NCBI RefSeq assembly: GCF_000687535.1
Contig: NZ_JHWC01000005.1
Location: 89,645 to 153,644 of the forward strand
DNA: 64,000 nucleotides
Reading direction: 5' to 3'
From: Helicobacter rodentium ATCC 700285
Lineage (GTDB): Bacteria > Campylobacterota > Campylobacteria > Campylobacterales > Helicobacteraceae
The translations under genes were made by a program, and so were the position numbers. Below the pieces are notes generated by a model, which worked only from the letters and a program-made list of their open reading frames with translations, ran no database searches and was not told where the DNA came from. This document shows, piece after piece, positions 44,072 to 53,618 of the stretch. The number at the start of each line of letters is the position of its first letter. Within the stretch, counting starts at the first letter, position 1.

Positions 44072-45238
44072 AATCACCCTAGAGCCTTGCAAAAAGACTT
44101 TATGCTTTGCAAAATCCAAATGGTCTTTCACAAAATGGGATTCTAAAACCATATCCCCATCAATGAGGATAATGTATTCTCCACTCGCGGCATTGATTGC
44201 CTTATTGCGTATGGTATTTAAGCGGAATCCTGCGTCCTCTTGCCAAATGTGCAAAAGCGGACAGGGAAAAGTCTTTTGATATTCTCCAATGAGCTGCGCG
44301 GTGTCCTCACAGCTTCCATCATCGGCGATTAAGACTTCATTAGGCAGATAATCAAGATTCTTGACACTCTCTAACACACAGCGCAAAGAATCCTTGCTAT
44401 TATAAGTTGTGATAATTAAAGAGCAAGTAGGAATCTTGTGCGTGAGTTCATAGAGTTTGGCGTATTTGAAAAACACGCCCAAAGCGTTGCAAAGGCTAAT
44501 CACAAAGCCTTTGTAACCATACAAAAACCCTTTTTTTAAAAAATAATCCCTCAAAAACTTCCACGCACTCCGCACACAAGCACTACCCATAGAGGTTGTT
44601 TTGTGTAGATTCTGCTGTGCCCACAGATTGGAGTATCTTTGCATTTTTTCTAATAAGCCATAAATGCTATCATACGCATAATGTTTCAAGCCCTTTTTTG
44701 CCTTGATGACTTTTGCGTCTGTCTTTAAAATCAGGCTTTCATGCACGGCATTATCGTTAAAATGCGTGAAGGTTTTGTTAAAGACGCGCAAAACATAATC
44801 CGGATACCAACCACAAGCCTTAATCCATTTGCCTTTGTAGAGATTCTTGCGTGGTAGGGCAAGGATATTTTCTTTTGCGAGTTGCATTTCTCTAAGCTCG
44901 TCTAAAAAATCTTGCTCCAAAACCTCGTCCGCGTCAATGAGTAAAATCCAATCGTTTTTCGCCTTTGAAACTGCGAGGTTTTTTAACGCTCCAAAGCCGA
45001 TAAATTCGCTAGTGTGAATGTGGAGATTGGGGAAAGATTCTTTAAAAGAGAGGGCGATTTTTAAAGTGTCATCACTGCTTTGATTATCTAGCAACACAAT
45101 CTCATCAAAGCTTGCAATGGAGCGGAGGCATTCTTGCAAAGTTGCTTGTGCGTTTTTGACGAGTATCACAGCAGAGATTTTTGAAAAATCCATTGTTTTT
45201 ATCCTTGTTTTTTGTTGTGCCATTGTAGCAAATTTCAT
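44045..45238 (-). CDS. Two-domain glycosyltransferase family 2 protein, C-terminal domain truncated
   Basis: Two GT2 domains in tandem. The first (about 17-250) has SAVILVKNAQATLQECLRSI, IVLLDNQSSDD, WILLIDADEVLEQDFLDEL and resembles LgtF/WaaE-type lipooligosaccharide glucosyltransferases. The second begins at about residue 272 with CSLIITTYNSKDSLRCVLESV, LIADDGSCEDT and YIILIDGDMVLESHFVKDH, but ends after FLQGSRVIL, about 125 residues, where a full GT2 domain has 200 or more. The start is uncertain: an internal ATG giving MDFSKIS may be the true one. Confidence 0.8.
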   Translation of the reverse strand: MKFATMAQQKTRIKTMDFSKISAVILVKNAQATLQECLRSIASFDEIVLLDNQSSDDTLKIALSFKESFPNLHIHTSEFIGFGALKNLAVSKAKNDWILLIDADEVLEQDFLDELREMQLAKENILALPRKNLYKGKWIKACGWYPDYVLRVFNKTFTHFNDNAVHESLILKTDAKVIKAKKGLKHYAYDSIYGLLEKMQRYSNLWAQQNLHKTTSMGSACVRSAWKFLRDYFLKKGFLYGYKGFVISLCNALGVFFKYAKLYELTHKIPTCSLIITTYNSKDSLRCVLESVKNLDYLPNEVLIADDGSCEDTAQLIGEYQKTFPCPLLHIWQEDAGFRLNTIRNKAINAASGEYIILIDGDMVLESHFVKDHLDFAKHKVFLQGSRVILDKGTSNL

Positions 45239-45287
45239 AGCAGAATCTCTTAAAATATGGAATCTCTAAGGGTGGGATTCTATAATG

Positions 45288-45770
45288 TTGAACTATTTAA
45301 AAGATTCTATTGCCATATTTGCTTTATGCTTGATTATGGATTGCCACGATTCCGCTAAAGCAGAATCTCGCAATGACAGGGTGGAATCTTTTAGAAGTGC
45401 AAGATTATGGATTTGCAAGTGTGGGTCGGTTGCTTTCGCAACAGACGCTTCACTTTGTTCGCAATGACGGAGAAATATGTTTTAAAGGCAAAACTGCATT
45501 ATGGATTGCTTCGTTCGTTATTACTCTCTCGCAATAACGCAGTGGTTAGTATTCTGTCATTGCGAGGGCTTTGCCCGAAGCAATCTATAATTATAAATTA
45601 CTTTAAAGTTTCCATTGCCATATTTATTTTATGCTTGATTATGGATTGCCACGATTCCGCTAACGCAGAATCTCGCAATGACGGAGAAATATGCTTTAAA
45701 GGCAAAACTGCATTATGGATTGCTTCGTCTCTCGCTCCGCTCATTCCTCGCAATGACAAAGCGGAATCGT
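45288..45770. repeat. Mosaic palindromic repeat cluster D
   Basis: Six or more units, for example about 45332-45381, 45500-45540, 45555-45597, 45636-45683 and 45713-45760. The cluster also contains internal longer duplications: a stretch at 45460-45511 recurs at about 45675-45727 and another near 45310 recurs near 45620. No gene supported between 45239 and 45846. Confidence 0.85.
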
Positions 45771-45846
45771 AAAATTTTATCCTTAATTTAATGCAAATTT
45801 TGATACAAGTTTAACCAAAAATCTAAAGAAGCAGCAAGGAATCACA

Positions 45847-46695
45847 ATGCAGGATTTACTTTTTCAAAGTGCGATGAGTGCAATTAAAGCAGGAGAGTTG
45901 GTTTTAAAATATTATGGCTTAGAGGAGTTTGCGTTGAAGTCGGATTCCTCGCCTGTTACAAAAGCGGATTTGGAATCTAATGCACTCCTTACGCAAGAAT
46001 TGTTGGCAAATTCTCCTTATAAAGTTTGCTCTGAAGAGGCAATCTTGGATTATGAGGAGCGCAAAAACTTAGAATATTATTGGCTGATTGACCCACTTGA
46101 TGGGACAAAAGATTTTTTGGCAAAAAATGGCGGTTTTACCATTAATATCGCCTTAATCCATAAGAATCGCCCTATCTTAGGCGTGGTGTTTGCCCCCGCT
46201 TTTGGCTCTTTGTATATGGCTTTAGAGGGTTTTGGTAGCTTTAAGGTGCAGATAGAATCGCAAAAAGATTCCACGCAAAGCATTCAATTCCTTAGCACTT
46301 TGCAGGATTTAAAAGACAAAAAAGTGCGCTTAAATGGCGAGAGAGTAGCGCAGGAGAGTGCGTTAATCGCGTGTGATTCTATGTTTCATAGCACACAAGA
46401 AACGCAGGACTTTATCCAAAAATACCATTTAAAAGTGCAAAAATATGGCTCATCACTCAAAATTTGCGCATTAGCAGAGGGCAAGGCAGATATTTATCCG
46501 CGCTTTAATGGCACAAGCGAATGGGACATTGCCGCTTGTGATATTATCTTGCAAGAAGCGGGGGGTGTGATATTAGATTATGAGCACAAAAAACCTTTGG
46601 AATACAACAAGCAAAGTGTGCGGAATCCCTATTTTATAGCATTTGCAAAGACGCAAATTGGGGGTGAAATTTACAAAGATGTGCTAGGGAGCTAA
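45847..46695 (+). CDS. cysQ: 3'(2'),5'-bisphosphate nucleotidase, CysQ family
   Basis: Inositol-monophosphatase-fold phosphatase of 282 residues that removes the 3'-phosphate from PAP. Metal-site motifs: ALKSDSSPVTKADLESN, the first acidic set CSEEAILDYEER, WLIDPLDGTKDFLAKNGGF (about residue 79) and SEWDIAACDIILQEAGG. Substrate could be PAP from sulfotransfer, or a 3'-phosphonucleoside by-product if the phosphoramidate donor is 3'-phosphorylated as in C. jejuni. Preceded by a weak promoter-like region after repeat cluster D. Confidence 0.9.
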   Translation: MQDLLFQSAMSAIKAGELVLKYYGLEEFALKSDSSPVTKADLESNALLTQELLANSPYKVCSEEAILDYEERKNLEYYWLIDPLDGTKDFLAKNGGFTINIALIHKNRPILGVVFAPAFGSLYMALEGFGSFKVQIESQKDSTQSIQFLSTLQDLKDKKVRLNGERVAQESALIACDSMFHSTQETQDFIQKYHLKVQKYGSSLKICALAEGKADIYPRFNGTSEWDIAACDIILQEAGGVILDYEHKKPLEYNKQSVRNPYFIAFAKTQIGGEIYKDVLGS

Positions 46696-46696
46696 A

Positions 46697-47968
46697 TTGG
46701 CATTTGGTATTTTTTGCCTCACAATGCTTTTAATCTTTTGGCGTCCTTTTGGGTTGCCTTTGTGGGTATTTAGCACTTTGGGGGCTGTGGGGGCTTATTG
46801 TTTGAATGTGGTGGATTTAGGCGATATTTGGCGCGTGTGGGCAATGGTTTGGGATTCCACATTGACGCTTGTAGGGCTTATTTTGCTTACGCTTTTGCTG
46901 GATAAACTAGGCTTTTTTAATTTTCTCTCCCTCGTGATGATGAATCTTTTAAGTGCGGGGAATGCCATTAGCACCTTAAGATTCTATGTTTTTATCGTGC
47001 TTTTTAGCGCGATTCTAAGCGCGGTTTTTGCAAACGATGGGGCGATTTTGATTCTAACCCCCTTGATTTTCACGCTTTTAAAGGAGGATAAGAGTAAGCA
47101 TTTAAAAAGCCCATTAATCGTATTTTTGCTACTTGTAAGTTTTTTAAGTGATTTTGCCTCTAATCCTTTTGTCATCTCTAATCTCACAAATATTATCACC
47201 GCTCAATTTTTTAATTTCTCTCCTCTTTATTTTAGCGCGATGATGTTGTTGCCACAGATTTGTATCTTGCTTTGTTTTGGCGTTTTTTGGTTGTATTTAA
47301 GGCGCATTTTGCCACGTTTTATAGAGTTTAAGAGTTTGAAGAGAGATATTTCTCGCTTTGGGATTGTGTTTTGTTTGGGCTTGGTTTGTCTTTTGCTTTT
47401 TGGAATCCTTTTTTCTCACTCCTTAGGTTTGCCACTCTCTAGTTTTACGCTATTGTGTGCATTTTTGGCGTTTTGTTATGGAATCTCTATTAAAAGGGTG
47501 CAATTTGTGGATTTAAAACGCGCTCCCTTTGGCATTGTGCTGTTTTCTTTGGGGTTGTTTATTGTTGTTTTTGGGCTTAAAAATGGTGGAATCTTAGAGG
47601 TTTTAAGAGAGAATATCCATTATTTTGTTGCTTTGCCACAAGAGGTTCAGATTGTTTTAATGGGCTTCGCAAGTGGAATCTCAAGTGCTTTGATTAATAA
47701 TTTACCCTTTGTAATGTTGGGAGATTTAGCCTTAGCAAGTGTTAAGGAAATTGCGAATCCTAGCTTAATTTTGGCGCATTTACTTGGGTGCAATGTGGGT
47801 TCAAAGCTAACGCCCATTGGCTCTTTGGCAACATTGCTTTGGTTGTATAGTTTAAGAAATTATGGCATTTATATCGGGTTTTTGCAGTATATGCTTATTG
47901 CATTTGTTGTTACGATTCCTGTGTTGTTTGCTGGGCTTGTGGGCTTGGTTTTTGCAAGTTTTTTGTAA
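46697..47968 (+). CDS. ArsB/NhaD-type ion transporter, probable arsenite or Na+/H+ antiporter family protein
   Basis: Polytopic membrane protein of 423 residues with about eleven to twelve transmembrane segments. SAVFANDGAILILTPLIFTLL and SALINNLPFVMLGDLALAS, followed by LLGCNVGSKLTPIGSLATLLWL, are the paired conserved loops of the ArsB/ion transporter superfamily. No arsenic-resistance neighbours are seen, so the substrate is unknown. TTG 46697 is preceded by GGGAG, one base after the cysQ stop. Confidence 0.85.
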   Translation: MAFGIFCLTMLLIFWRPFGLPLWVFSTLGAVGAYCLNVVDLGDIWRVWAMVWDSTLTLVGLILLTLLLDKLGFFNFLSLVMMNLLSAGNAISTLRFYVFIVLFSAILSAVFANDGAILILTPLIFTLLKEDKSKHLKSPLIVFLLLVSFLSDFASNPFVISNLTNIITAQFFNFSPLYFSAMMLLPQICILLCFGVFWLYLRRILPRFIEFKSLKRDISRFGIVFCLGLVCLLLFGILFSHSLGLPLSSFTLLCAFLAFCYGISIKRVQFVDLKRAPFGIVLFSLGLFIVVFGLKNGGILEVLRENIHYFVALPQEVQIVLMGFASGISSALINNLPFVMLGDLALASVKEIANPSLILAHLLGCNVGSKLTPIGSLATLLWLYSLRNYGIYIGFLQYMLIAFVVTIPVLFAGLVGLVFASFL

Positions 47969-48029
47969 AATAATTGAAATTTTGATAAAAAATTTTGTAT
48001 GATTGTGAATCCATTTTCAAGGCAGGAAT

Positions 48030-50255
48030 TTGAAAGATTTAATTATTGTAGAATCACCAACAAAAGCAAAAACTATTAAGAATTTTCTAGGCAATCAATA
48101 CGAAGTCATCGCGTCTAAAGGGCATATTAGAGATTTACCCAAGCATACTTTCGGGATTAAAATTGACAATCAAAATTTTGTCCCAGAATATAAAATTGAC
48201 GCATCGCACGAACAAGTTGTCAAAGAGTTAAAGAAACTAGCAAAGGGCGCAAAACAAGTCTATATCGCAACCGATGAGGATAGAGAGGGAGAGGCGATAG
48301 GATTCCATATTGCCACTGCGATTGATAAAGACCCTCACAAGCTACCAAGAATCGTATTTCACGAAATCACGCAAAAGGCGATTGAGGATTCTTTGAAGCA
48401 CCCGCGCTTCATTGATATGGATAAAGTCAATGCGCAACAAGCAAGACGATTGCTAGATAGAATCGTGGGGTATCGCTTAAGCCCTTTGATTGCCTCTAAG
48501 ATTCAGCGGGGCTTGAGTGCTGGGAGAGTGCAAAGTAGTGCGCTTAAAATTATCGTGGATAGGGAAAAAGAGATTTTAGACTTTAAACCTGTTGTGTATT
48601 ATCAAATCAAAAGTAGCTTCAATGCGGAATCTAGCACGATAGAAGCGGAATTGGTAGAGTTTAAGGGCAAGAAACTAGACAAATTAAGCATTAAAACAGA
48701 AAAAGAGGCAAAAGAGATTGTCCAAAGCTTGAAAAATGCAAAGTTTGTCCTTGAAAAAATAGAAAACAAACGCCGCAAAACCGCTACCCCTCCTCCCTTT
48801 ATGACTTCCACTTTACAGCAAAGTGCAAGTTCGTTGCTTGGATTCTCTGCTTCGCGCACAATGCAGAGCGCACAAAGGCTTTATGAGGGTGTAATGACAC
48901 ACAAAGGCTCTATGGGTGTGATTACTTATATGCGAACCGATAGCCTAAATATCGCAAAAATCGCCCAAGATGAGGCACGCAAACTCATCGCAAAAACCTA
49001 TGGCAAAGAATATGTGCCAAGTAAGCCAAAAGTCTATACCACCAAAGCAAAGGGCGCACAAGAGGCACACGAGGCGATTCGCCCGACATTAATGGATTTC
49101 ACACCACAGGTTGCGGCGCAATATTTAAAGGGCGATGAATTAAAGCTTTACACGCTTATTTACAAGCGATTCTTTGCTTCACAAATGCAAGATGCAGAAT
49201 TTGAATTGCAGAATCTTTGGATTCAAAGCGATGTAGCATTGCTCAAGGCAGGGGGTAGAAAGCTTGTTTTTGATGGATTTTATCGTGTGTTGGGCAATGA
49301 GGATAAAGACAAATTGCTTCCGCCCTTGCAGGTTCAAAGCACAATGGAGCTAAAAAAATGCAGTGAGGAGAAGTGCGAAACTGAACCTCCTGCAAGATTC
49401 TCTGAAGCAAGTTTGATTAAAACTTTAGAATCCTTAGGAATCGGGCGTCCAAGCACTTATGCGCCCACGATTTCACTGCTTACTTCAAGGGATTATATTA
49501 CGATTGAAAAAAAGCAAATCAAACCCCAAGAAGTCGCCTTTAAAGTCATAGAGTTGCTAGAGAAGCATTTTAATGAAATTGTGGATTCCAAATTTACCGC
49601 AAATTTGGAGGAAAAGCTTGATGAAGTGGCGGAATCCAAGCAGGATTGGCAGAAGCTACTATGGGAGTTTTATGAGCCTTTTATCCAAAAAATCAGTGAG
49701 GGCAAATCTAGCATTCAAAGTCAAAAATTAGCAATTCCCACGGGGGAGCTTTGTCCGCTTTGTGGCAAAGAGCTTGTGCGTAGAAGTAGTCGGTATGGCG
49801 AGTTTGTGGGTTGTAGCGGTTATCCTAAGTGTAAATATATCAAAAAAGAAGAGAATCCCTCCAATGAGGAATCAGAGGATTTTGGCGTGTGTGAAAAATG
49901 CGGTCAAGCAATGGTGAAAAAACGCGGCAGAAATGGCGAGTTTCTAGCTTGTAGCGGTTATCCTAAATGCAAAAATGCTAAACCCCTAAAGCCCACGCAA
50001 AAATCCGCCCCACAGAAGCTAGAGAATGTGCAATGTCCTAAGTGCGGAGGGGATATTTTAGAAAGAAATGGGCGATATGGGAAGTTTTATAGTTGTGGAA
50101 ATCACCCCAAATGCGACTTTATCGCTAAATTTCCACCGATAAACCAAAAATGCCCCAAGTGTGGTTCTTTGCTTATGCGTAGAACCTTTAGAAATAAACC
50201 CATTTTGGAATGTTCTAATCCAGAATGCAAGGAAAGAATGGACGATACACCATAA
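48030..50255 (+). CDS. topA: DNA topoisomerase I
   Basis: Type IA topoisomerase of 741 residues. TOPRIM domain starts DLIIVESPTKAKTIKNFLG and includes ATDEDREGEAIGFH; the active-site tyrosine is in MGVITYMRTDSLN (about Tyr300); RARR as NAQQARRLLDRIVGYRLSP. The C-terminus has four CxxC zinc-finger repeats (CPLCGKEL, CEKCGQAM, CPKCGGDI, CPKCGSLL). Start TTG 48030 with AAGG about 7 bases upstream. A housekeeping gene that marks native chromosome. Confidence 0.97.
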   Translation: MKDLIIVESPTKAKTIKNFLGNQYEVIASKGHIRDLPKHTFGIKIDNQNFVPEYKIDASHEQVVKELKKLAKGAKQVYIATDEDREGEAIGFHIATAIDKDPHKLPRIVFHEITQKAIEDSLKHPRFIDMDKVNAQQARRLLDRIVGYRLSPLIASKIQRGLSAGRVQSSALKIIVDREKEILDFKPVVYYQIKSSFNAESSTIEAELVEFKGKKLDKLSIKTEKEAKEIVQSLKNAKFVLEKIENKRRKTATPPPFMTSTLQQSASSLLGFSASRTMQSAQRLYEGVMTHKGSMGVITYMRTDSLNIAKIAQDEARKLIAKTYGKEYVPSKPKVYTTKAKGAQEAHEAIRPTLMDFTPQVAAQYLKGDELKLYTLIYKRFFASQMQDAEFELQNLWIQSDVALLKAGGRKLVFDGFYRVLGNEDKDKLLPPLQVQSTMELKKCSEEKCETEPPARFSEASLIKTLESLGIGRPSTYAPTISLLTSRDYITIEKKQIKPQEVAFKVIELLEKHFNEIVDSKFTANLEEKLDEVAESKQDWQKLLWEFYEPFIQKISEGKSSIQSQKLAIPTGELCPLCGKELVRRSSRYGEFVGCSGYPKCKYIKKEENPSNEESEDFGVCEKCGQAMVKKRGRNGEFLACSGYPKCKNAKPLKPTQKSAPQKLENVQCPKCGGDILERNGRYGKFYSCGNHPKCDFIAKFPPINQKCPKCGSLLMRRTFRNKPILECSNPECKERMDDTP

Positions 50256-50271
50256 ACTTTAAGGAGAAAAA

Positions 50272-50673
50272 ATGACACAAGAAGTTTTAGATTTTTTAGA
50301 TAAGAATGTAGGTTTTTTAGCAACCAAAGGAACTTGCGGAAATCCGCGTGTGCGCCCGATGCAGTCTCCTTTGTTTTTTGAGGGCAAACTCTATTCTTGC
50401 ACCTCTAAGGCAAAGGGAATCTATAAACATATCCAAAATTTTGCGAATGTAGAATTAAGCGCATTTGATGGCAAAGAGACTTGGATTAGAATCCGCGCCA
50501 AAGCCGTTTTTGAGGATAATTTAAAGGTAAAAGAGGCAATGTTTGAAAAATACGAAGTGGTAAGGAATATTTACAAAACACCAGAGAATCCGGAATTTGC
50601 AGTCTTTTATTTTGAGAATCCTAGTGTGAAGATTCAAAGTTTTAGTGGCAGAGATGAGGTTATTAAAGGATAA
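50272..50673 (+). CDS. Pyridoxamine 5'-phosphate oxidase-like FMN-binding protein
   Basis: A 133-residue split-barrel flavoprotein: FLDKNVGFLATKGTCGNPRVRPMQSPLFFEGKLYSC is typical, with GIYKHIQNFANVELSAF and RAKAVFEDN following. Such small proteins bind FMN or F420 and reduce small molecules; function is unknown. AAGGAG precedes ATG 50272. Confidence 0.82.
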   Translation: MTQEVLDFLDKNVGFLATKGTCGNPRVRPMQSPLFFEGKLYSCTSKAKGIYKHIQNFANVELSAFDGKETWIRIRAKAVFEDNLKVKEAMFEKYEVVRNIYKTPENPEFAVFYFENPSVKIQSFSGRDEVIKG

Positions 50674-50686
50674 GAAAAGGGATAAA

Positions 50687-51529
50687 ATGCAAGAGATTTT
50701 TTTATGCAGTATTTGCAATGTTTCTAGTGGAAGTTGTGCGGAGGATTGCGCATATTGCACACAAAGCGCGAAGTATAATGCAGAGATTGACAAGTATAAA
50801 TACAAGCCGATTCCCCAAATTGTGGAGGAAGCAAGGAGGGCAAGTGCAAATGGTGCGCTTGGATTTTGTCTTGTTACAAGTGGGCGCAATTTGGATTCTA
50901 AACGCACAGAATACATTGCAGAGGCTGCTAGGGCGATTGTAAAAGAGGGTTTGCATTTGCATTTAATCGGTTGCAATGGAATTGCTAGTGTGGAATCCCT
51001 AGTGGAGCTAAGAGAAGCGGGAATTGCGAGTTATAATCATAATTTAGAAACAAGCCAGAATTTCTTTCCAAACATTTGCACCACGCACAGCTTTGAGGAG
51101 CGATTCCAAACAAATGAAAATGCGCGAAAAGCAGGGCTTGGAATATGCTGTGGTGGAATCTTTGGAATGGGAGAGAGTTGGCAGGATAGAATGGACTTCC
51201 TCTATGCCTTGCAAACATTAAAACCGCATACCACCCCGATTAATTTTTTTATCCCCAATCCCGCGTTACCCCTAAAACAAGAGATTCTAAGTCAAGAGGA
51301 AGCATTGGAGTGCGTGAAGTTAGCGCGGGAATATTTGCCTAATGTGCGGTTGATGATTGCAGGGGGCAGGGAGCGCGTGTTTGGCGAGAATCAAAAGCAA
51401 CTCTTTGAAAGCGGGATTAATGCGGTGGTGTTGGGCGATTATCTCACGACAAAAGGCAACACGCCAAAAGAGGAAGTGGAGCGGATTCAATCCTATGGAT
51501 ATGGAATTGCAACAAATTGTGAGAAATAA
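50687..51529 (+). CDS. bioB: Biotin synthase
   Basis: Radical SAM enzyme that inserts sulfur into dethiobiotin. CSICNVSSGSCAEDCAYCTQS holds the CxxxCxxC cluster motif; SYNHNLETSQNFFPNICTTHSFEER, GICCGGIFGMGESWQDR and PINFFIPNPALPL are diagnostic. The 280-residue length is the short epsilonproteobacterial form. I take ATG 50687 as the start; an in-frame ATG at 50645 lies inside the previous gene. Confidence 0.95.
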   Translation: MQEIFLCSICNVSSGSCAEDCAYCTQSAKYNAEIDKYKYKPIPQIVEEARRASANGALGFCLVTSGRNLDSKRTEYIAEAARAIVKEGLHLHLIGCNGIASVESLVELREAGIASYNHNLETSQNFFPNICTTHSFEERFQTNENARKAGLGICCGGIFGMGESWQDRMDFLYALQTLKPHTTPINFFIPNPALPLKQEILSQEEALECVKLAREYLPNVRLMIAGGRERVFGENQKQLFESGINAVVLGDYLTTKGNTPKEEVERIQSYGYGIATNCEK

Positions 51530-52425
51530 TGGAAGCAAAGAACCCACAAGAGAATCCGAAGCTTTTGCGATTCCAAACTTTCTTTAGCCTAGATTTACTC
51601 AAAAGCATTTGCGCGAAAATTTGGATACTCGTGCGCTATTTGTATGTGTTTTTAAAGGGCGATTTGCTGTATTATGCCTCAAGCCTTAGTTTTTATACGA
51701 TTTTCGCGCTTTTACCTATGCTTTTGATTGTGTTTTCACTTGTTGCCGCAATGCCAGAATTTAAAGAAAATTTAGAGAGTTTCAAGAATCTCATTATCAC
51801 AAACTTTATCCCTACGCATTCCGATGTTTTTTTAAGCTATATGGATAGTTTTTTGCAAAACTCCACTAAGCTTGGTGGAATGGGGTTTATCTACGCCTTT
51901 GTAACTTCTATTTTGTTTTTTAAAAATTATCAAGACATTGCCGGAAAAATTTTTCATACGAAAGGGCGCGGGTTTTGGGATTCTATTTCTGTATATTGGA
52001 CTTGTATGACGCTTTTTCCGCTTGGGATTTTATTCTCCATTTATTTAAGCACCAAAGCGTATGCGTATTTGCAAGAATTAGGTTATAGTGCTTCGATTGC
52101 TTGGTTTTTTCAGCTTACACCTTATTTGGTGGCGTGGGCGGTGTTTTTTATGCTTTTTAAAATCTCTGCAAATACCAAGATTAGTAACAAAAACACCTTA
52201 ACAAGCTCCCTTATCACCGCGCTTTTGTGGTCTATTTGCAAATGGGGATTTGTCTATTATGTGTTTTATAACAAAGCCTATTTAACGCTTTATGGCTCTT
52301 TTAGTATCTTACTTTTTTTGTTTATTTGGGTTTATTTGTCGTGGGCGATTCTACTTTTTGGAATGAGCCTTAGCCGCGGGATTGACGAAGTGTTTATTCA
52401 AGAGTTGGAATCGCAAAGCGAGTAG
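51529..52425 (+). CDS. YihY/BrkB family inner membrane protein
   Basis: Polytopic membrane protein of 298 residues, about six transmembrane segments, with family motifs GDLLYYASSLSFYTIFALLPMLLI and YGSFSILLFLFIWVYLSWAILLFG. Often misnamed ribonuclease BN. Function unknown. Start overlaps the bioB stop (TAATG). Confidence 0.88.
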   Translation: MEAKNPQENPKLLRFQTFFSLDLLKSICAKIWILVRYLYVFLKGDLLYYASSLSFYTIFALLPMLLIVFSLVAAMPEFKENLESFKNLIITNFIPTHSDVFLSYMDSFLQNSTKLGGMGFIYAFVTSILFFKNYQDIAGKIFHTKGRGFWDSISVYWTCMTLFPLGILFSIYLSTKAYAYLQELGYSASIAWFFQLTPYLVAWAVFFMLFKISANTKISNKNTLTSSLITALLWSICKWGFVYYVFYNKAYLTLYGSFSILLFLFIWVYLSWAILLFGMSLSRGIDEVFIQELESQSE

Positions 52426-52489
52426 AGGGAGTTTGTAGCAACTTAGCCTCCTTATGGGATTCCGCTAAATATTAAACCGCTTTAAGCTT

Positions 52490-52715
52490 CCCATTGCGTC
52501 ATTGCGAGAGATTTGTTAAAATCTCGCGGCAATCTATAATCTCATCAACCCTTGATTCTGCAATGGAATCTCTAAAGGCGAGATTCTTTCATTTAGACTG
52601 CTCGTTGTGCTTACGCACCGCTTCGCAATGACGATAAAGCAACCTTTGCGATTCTACCACCTCGTCATTGCGAGGAATGAACGCAGTGAATGACGAAGCA
52701 ATCTATAATATAGAA
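52490..52715. repeat. Mosaic palindromic repeat cluster E
   Basis: Units at about 52497-52541, 52596-52633 (inverted) and 52662-52711, with the same end words. Sequence 52716-52869 holds a possible promoter (TAAAAT and TATATT words near 52845) for the small gene that follows and nothing else I can support. Confidence 0.82.
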
Positions 52716-52869
52716 TCTCACCGAAGTGTTTGCAATACAATCTTTAATAATGGCATACTTTTTGCTTAAGATTCTACATAGCGATTCTAGTGGAGATTTT
52801 GTTTTTGCTTCACGCTCTATCAACCCAGAACCGACAATGAGTGCTAAAATTTATATTAAGTGAAAAGCT

Positions 52870-53262
52870 ATGGAATCTTTTATTAATGCTTATAGCGGTA
52901 GAAATATCACTATTACAAACCAAATCAATCAAGTCTCTAGCCCAAACGATTTTGATTCTCGTAGTGAATTTGAACTGCTTATGACACAAGTTTTAGGAGA
53001 TTTGCAAGAACAAGGCAAAAAAGAAGAGGCTTCAAGCCTCTTTGCATTTATTGGTGGGGCAAATTGGATATTACGACATAGGGAAGGCTCACCAGCGCAA
53101 AGCGTAAGCGATATTGCAAAATTGATTTCTATCATAGAATCTCCAACTGATATGCAACCTAGCACTTATTTAGGGCAGACAGAAAGTCCAGAGCATTTTG
53201 AGAAACGCAAATCCCAAGCCATTGACATTTTAAGCGAGATTCTACAAGGGATTAAGGCGTAA
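52870..53262 (+). CDS. Hypothetical protein
   Basis: A 130-residue soluble, mostly helical, acidic protein that I do not recognise. The N-terminal 25 residues are polar and Asn/Ser-rich (ITITNQINQVSSPNDFDSRSE), then FELLMTQVLGDLQEQGKKEEASSLFAFIGG and a helical C-terminus. No signal peptide. It is isolated between two repeat clusters. Confidence 0.6.
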   Translation: MESFINAYSGRNITITNQINQVSSPNDFDSRSEFELLMTQVLGDLQEQGKKEEASSLFAFIGGANWILRHREGSPAQSVSDIAKLISIIESPTDMQPSTYLGQTESPEHFEKRKSQAIDILSEILQGIKA

Positions 53263-53284
53263 GATTCCATTGTTTCTTTCCTTT

Positions 53285-53615
53285 ATGCGAGATTATGGAT
53301 TGCTTCGGCTAATGCCTCGCAATGACAGAATATTAACCATTGCGTCATTGCGAGAAAATTTGAAAAATTTTCGTGGCAATCCATAATGTTGAATTAATTA
53401 AAAGATTCTATTGTAGAAATTGATTTTTGCAAGATTATGGATTGCAACGATTCCACTAATGCAGAATCTTATAATGACAAGGTGGGGCGCAATATGGAAT
53501 CTCTTAAGTATGCTTGATTATGGATTGCTTCACTAGCGTTCGCAATGAAGTGGTGGAATCCCTCAAGTGCGCAATATTATAGATTGCTCTGTCTTTTCAT
53601 TCCTCGCAATAACAG
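53285..53615. repeat. Mosaic palindromic repeat cluster F
   Basis: Five units filling the gap before the opposing GT9 gene: about 53290-53325, 53343-53387, 53434-53479, 53516-53552 and 53574-53615. Confidence 0.85.
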
Positions 53616-53618
53616 GAT

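Noticed and set aside
45285..45772. Two small open frames in repeat cluster D
   Set aside because: They consist almost entirely of the palindromic repeat units and their peptides mirror repeat sequence.
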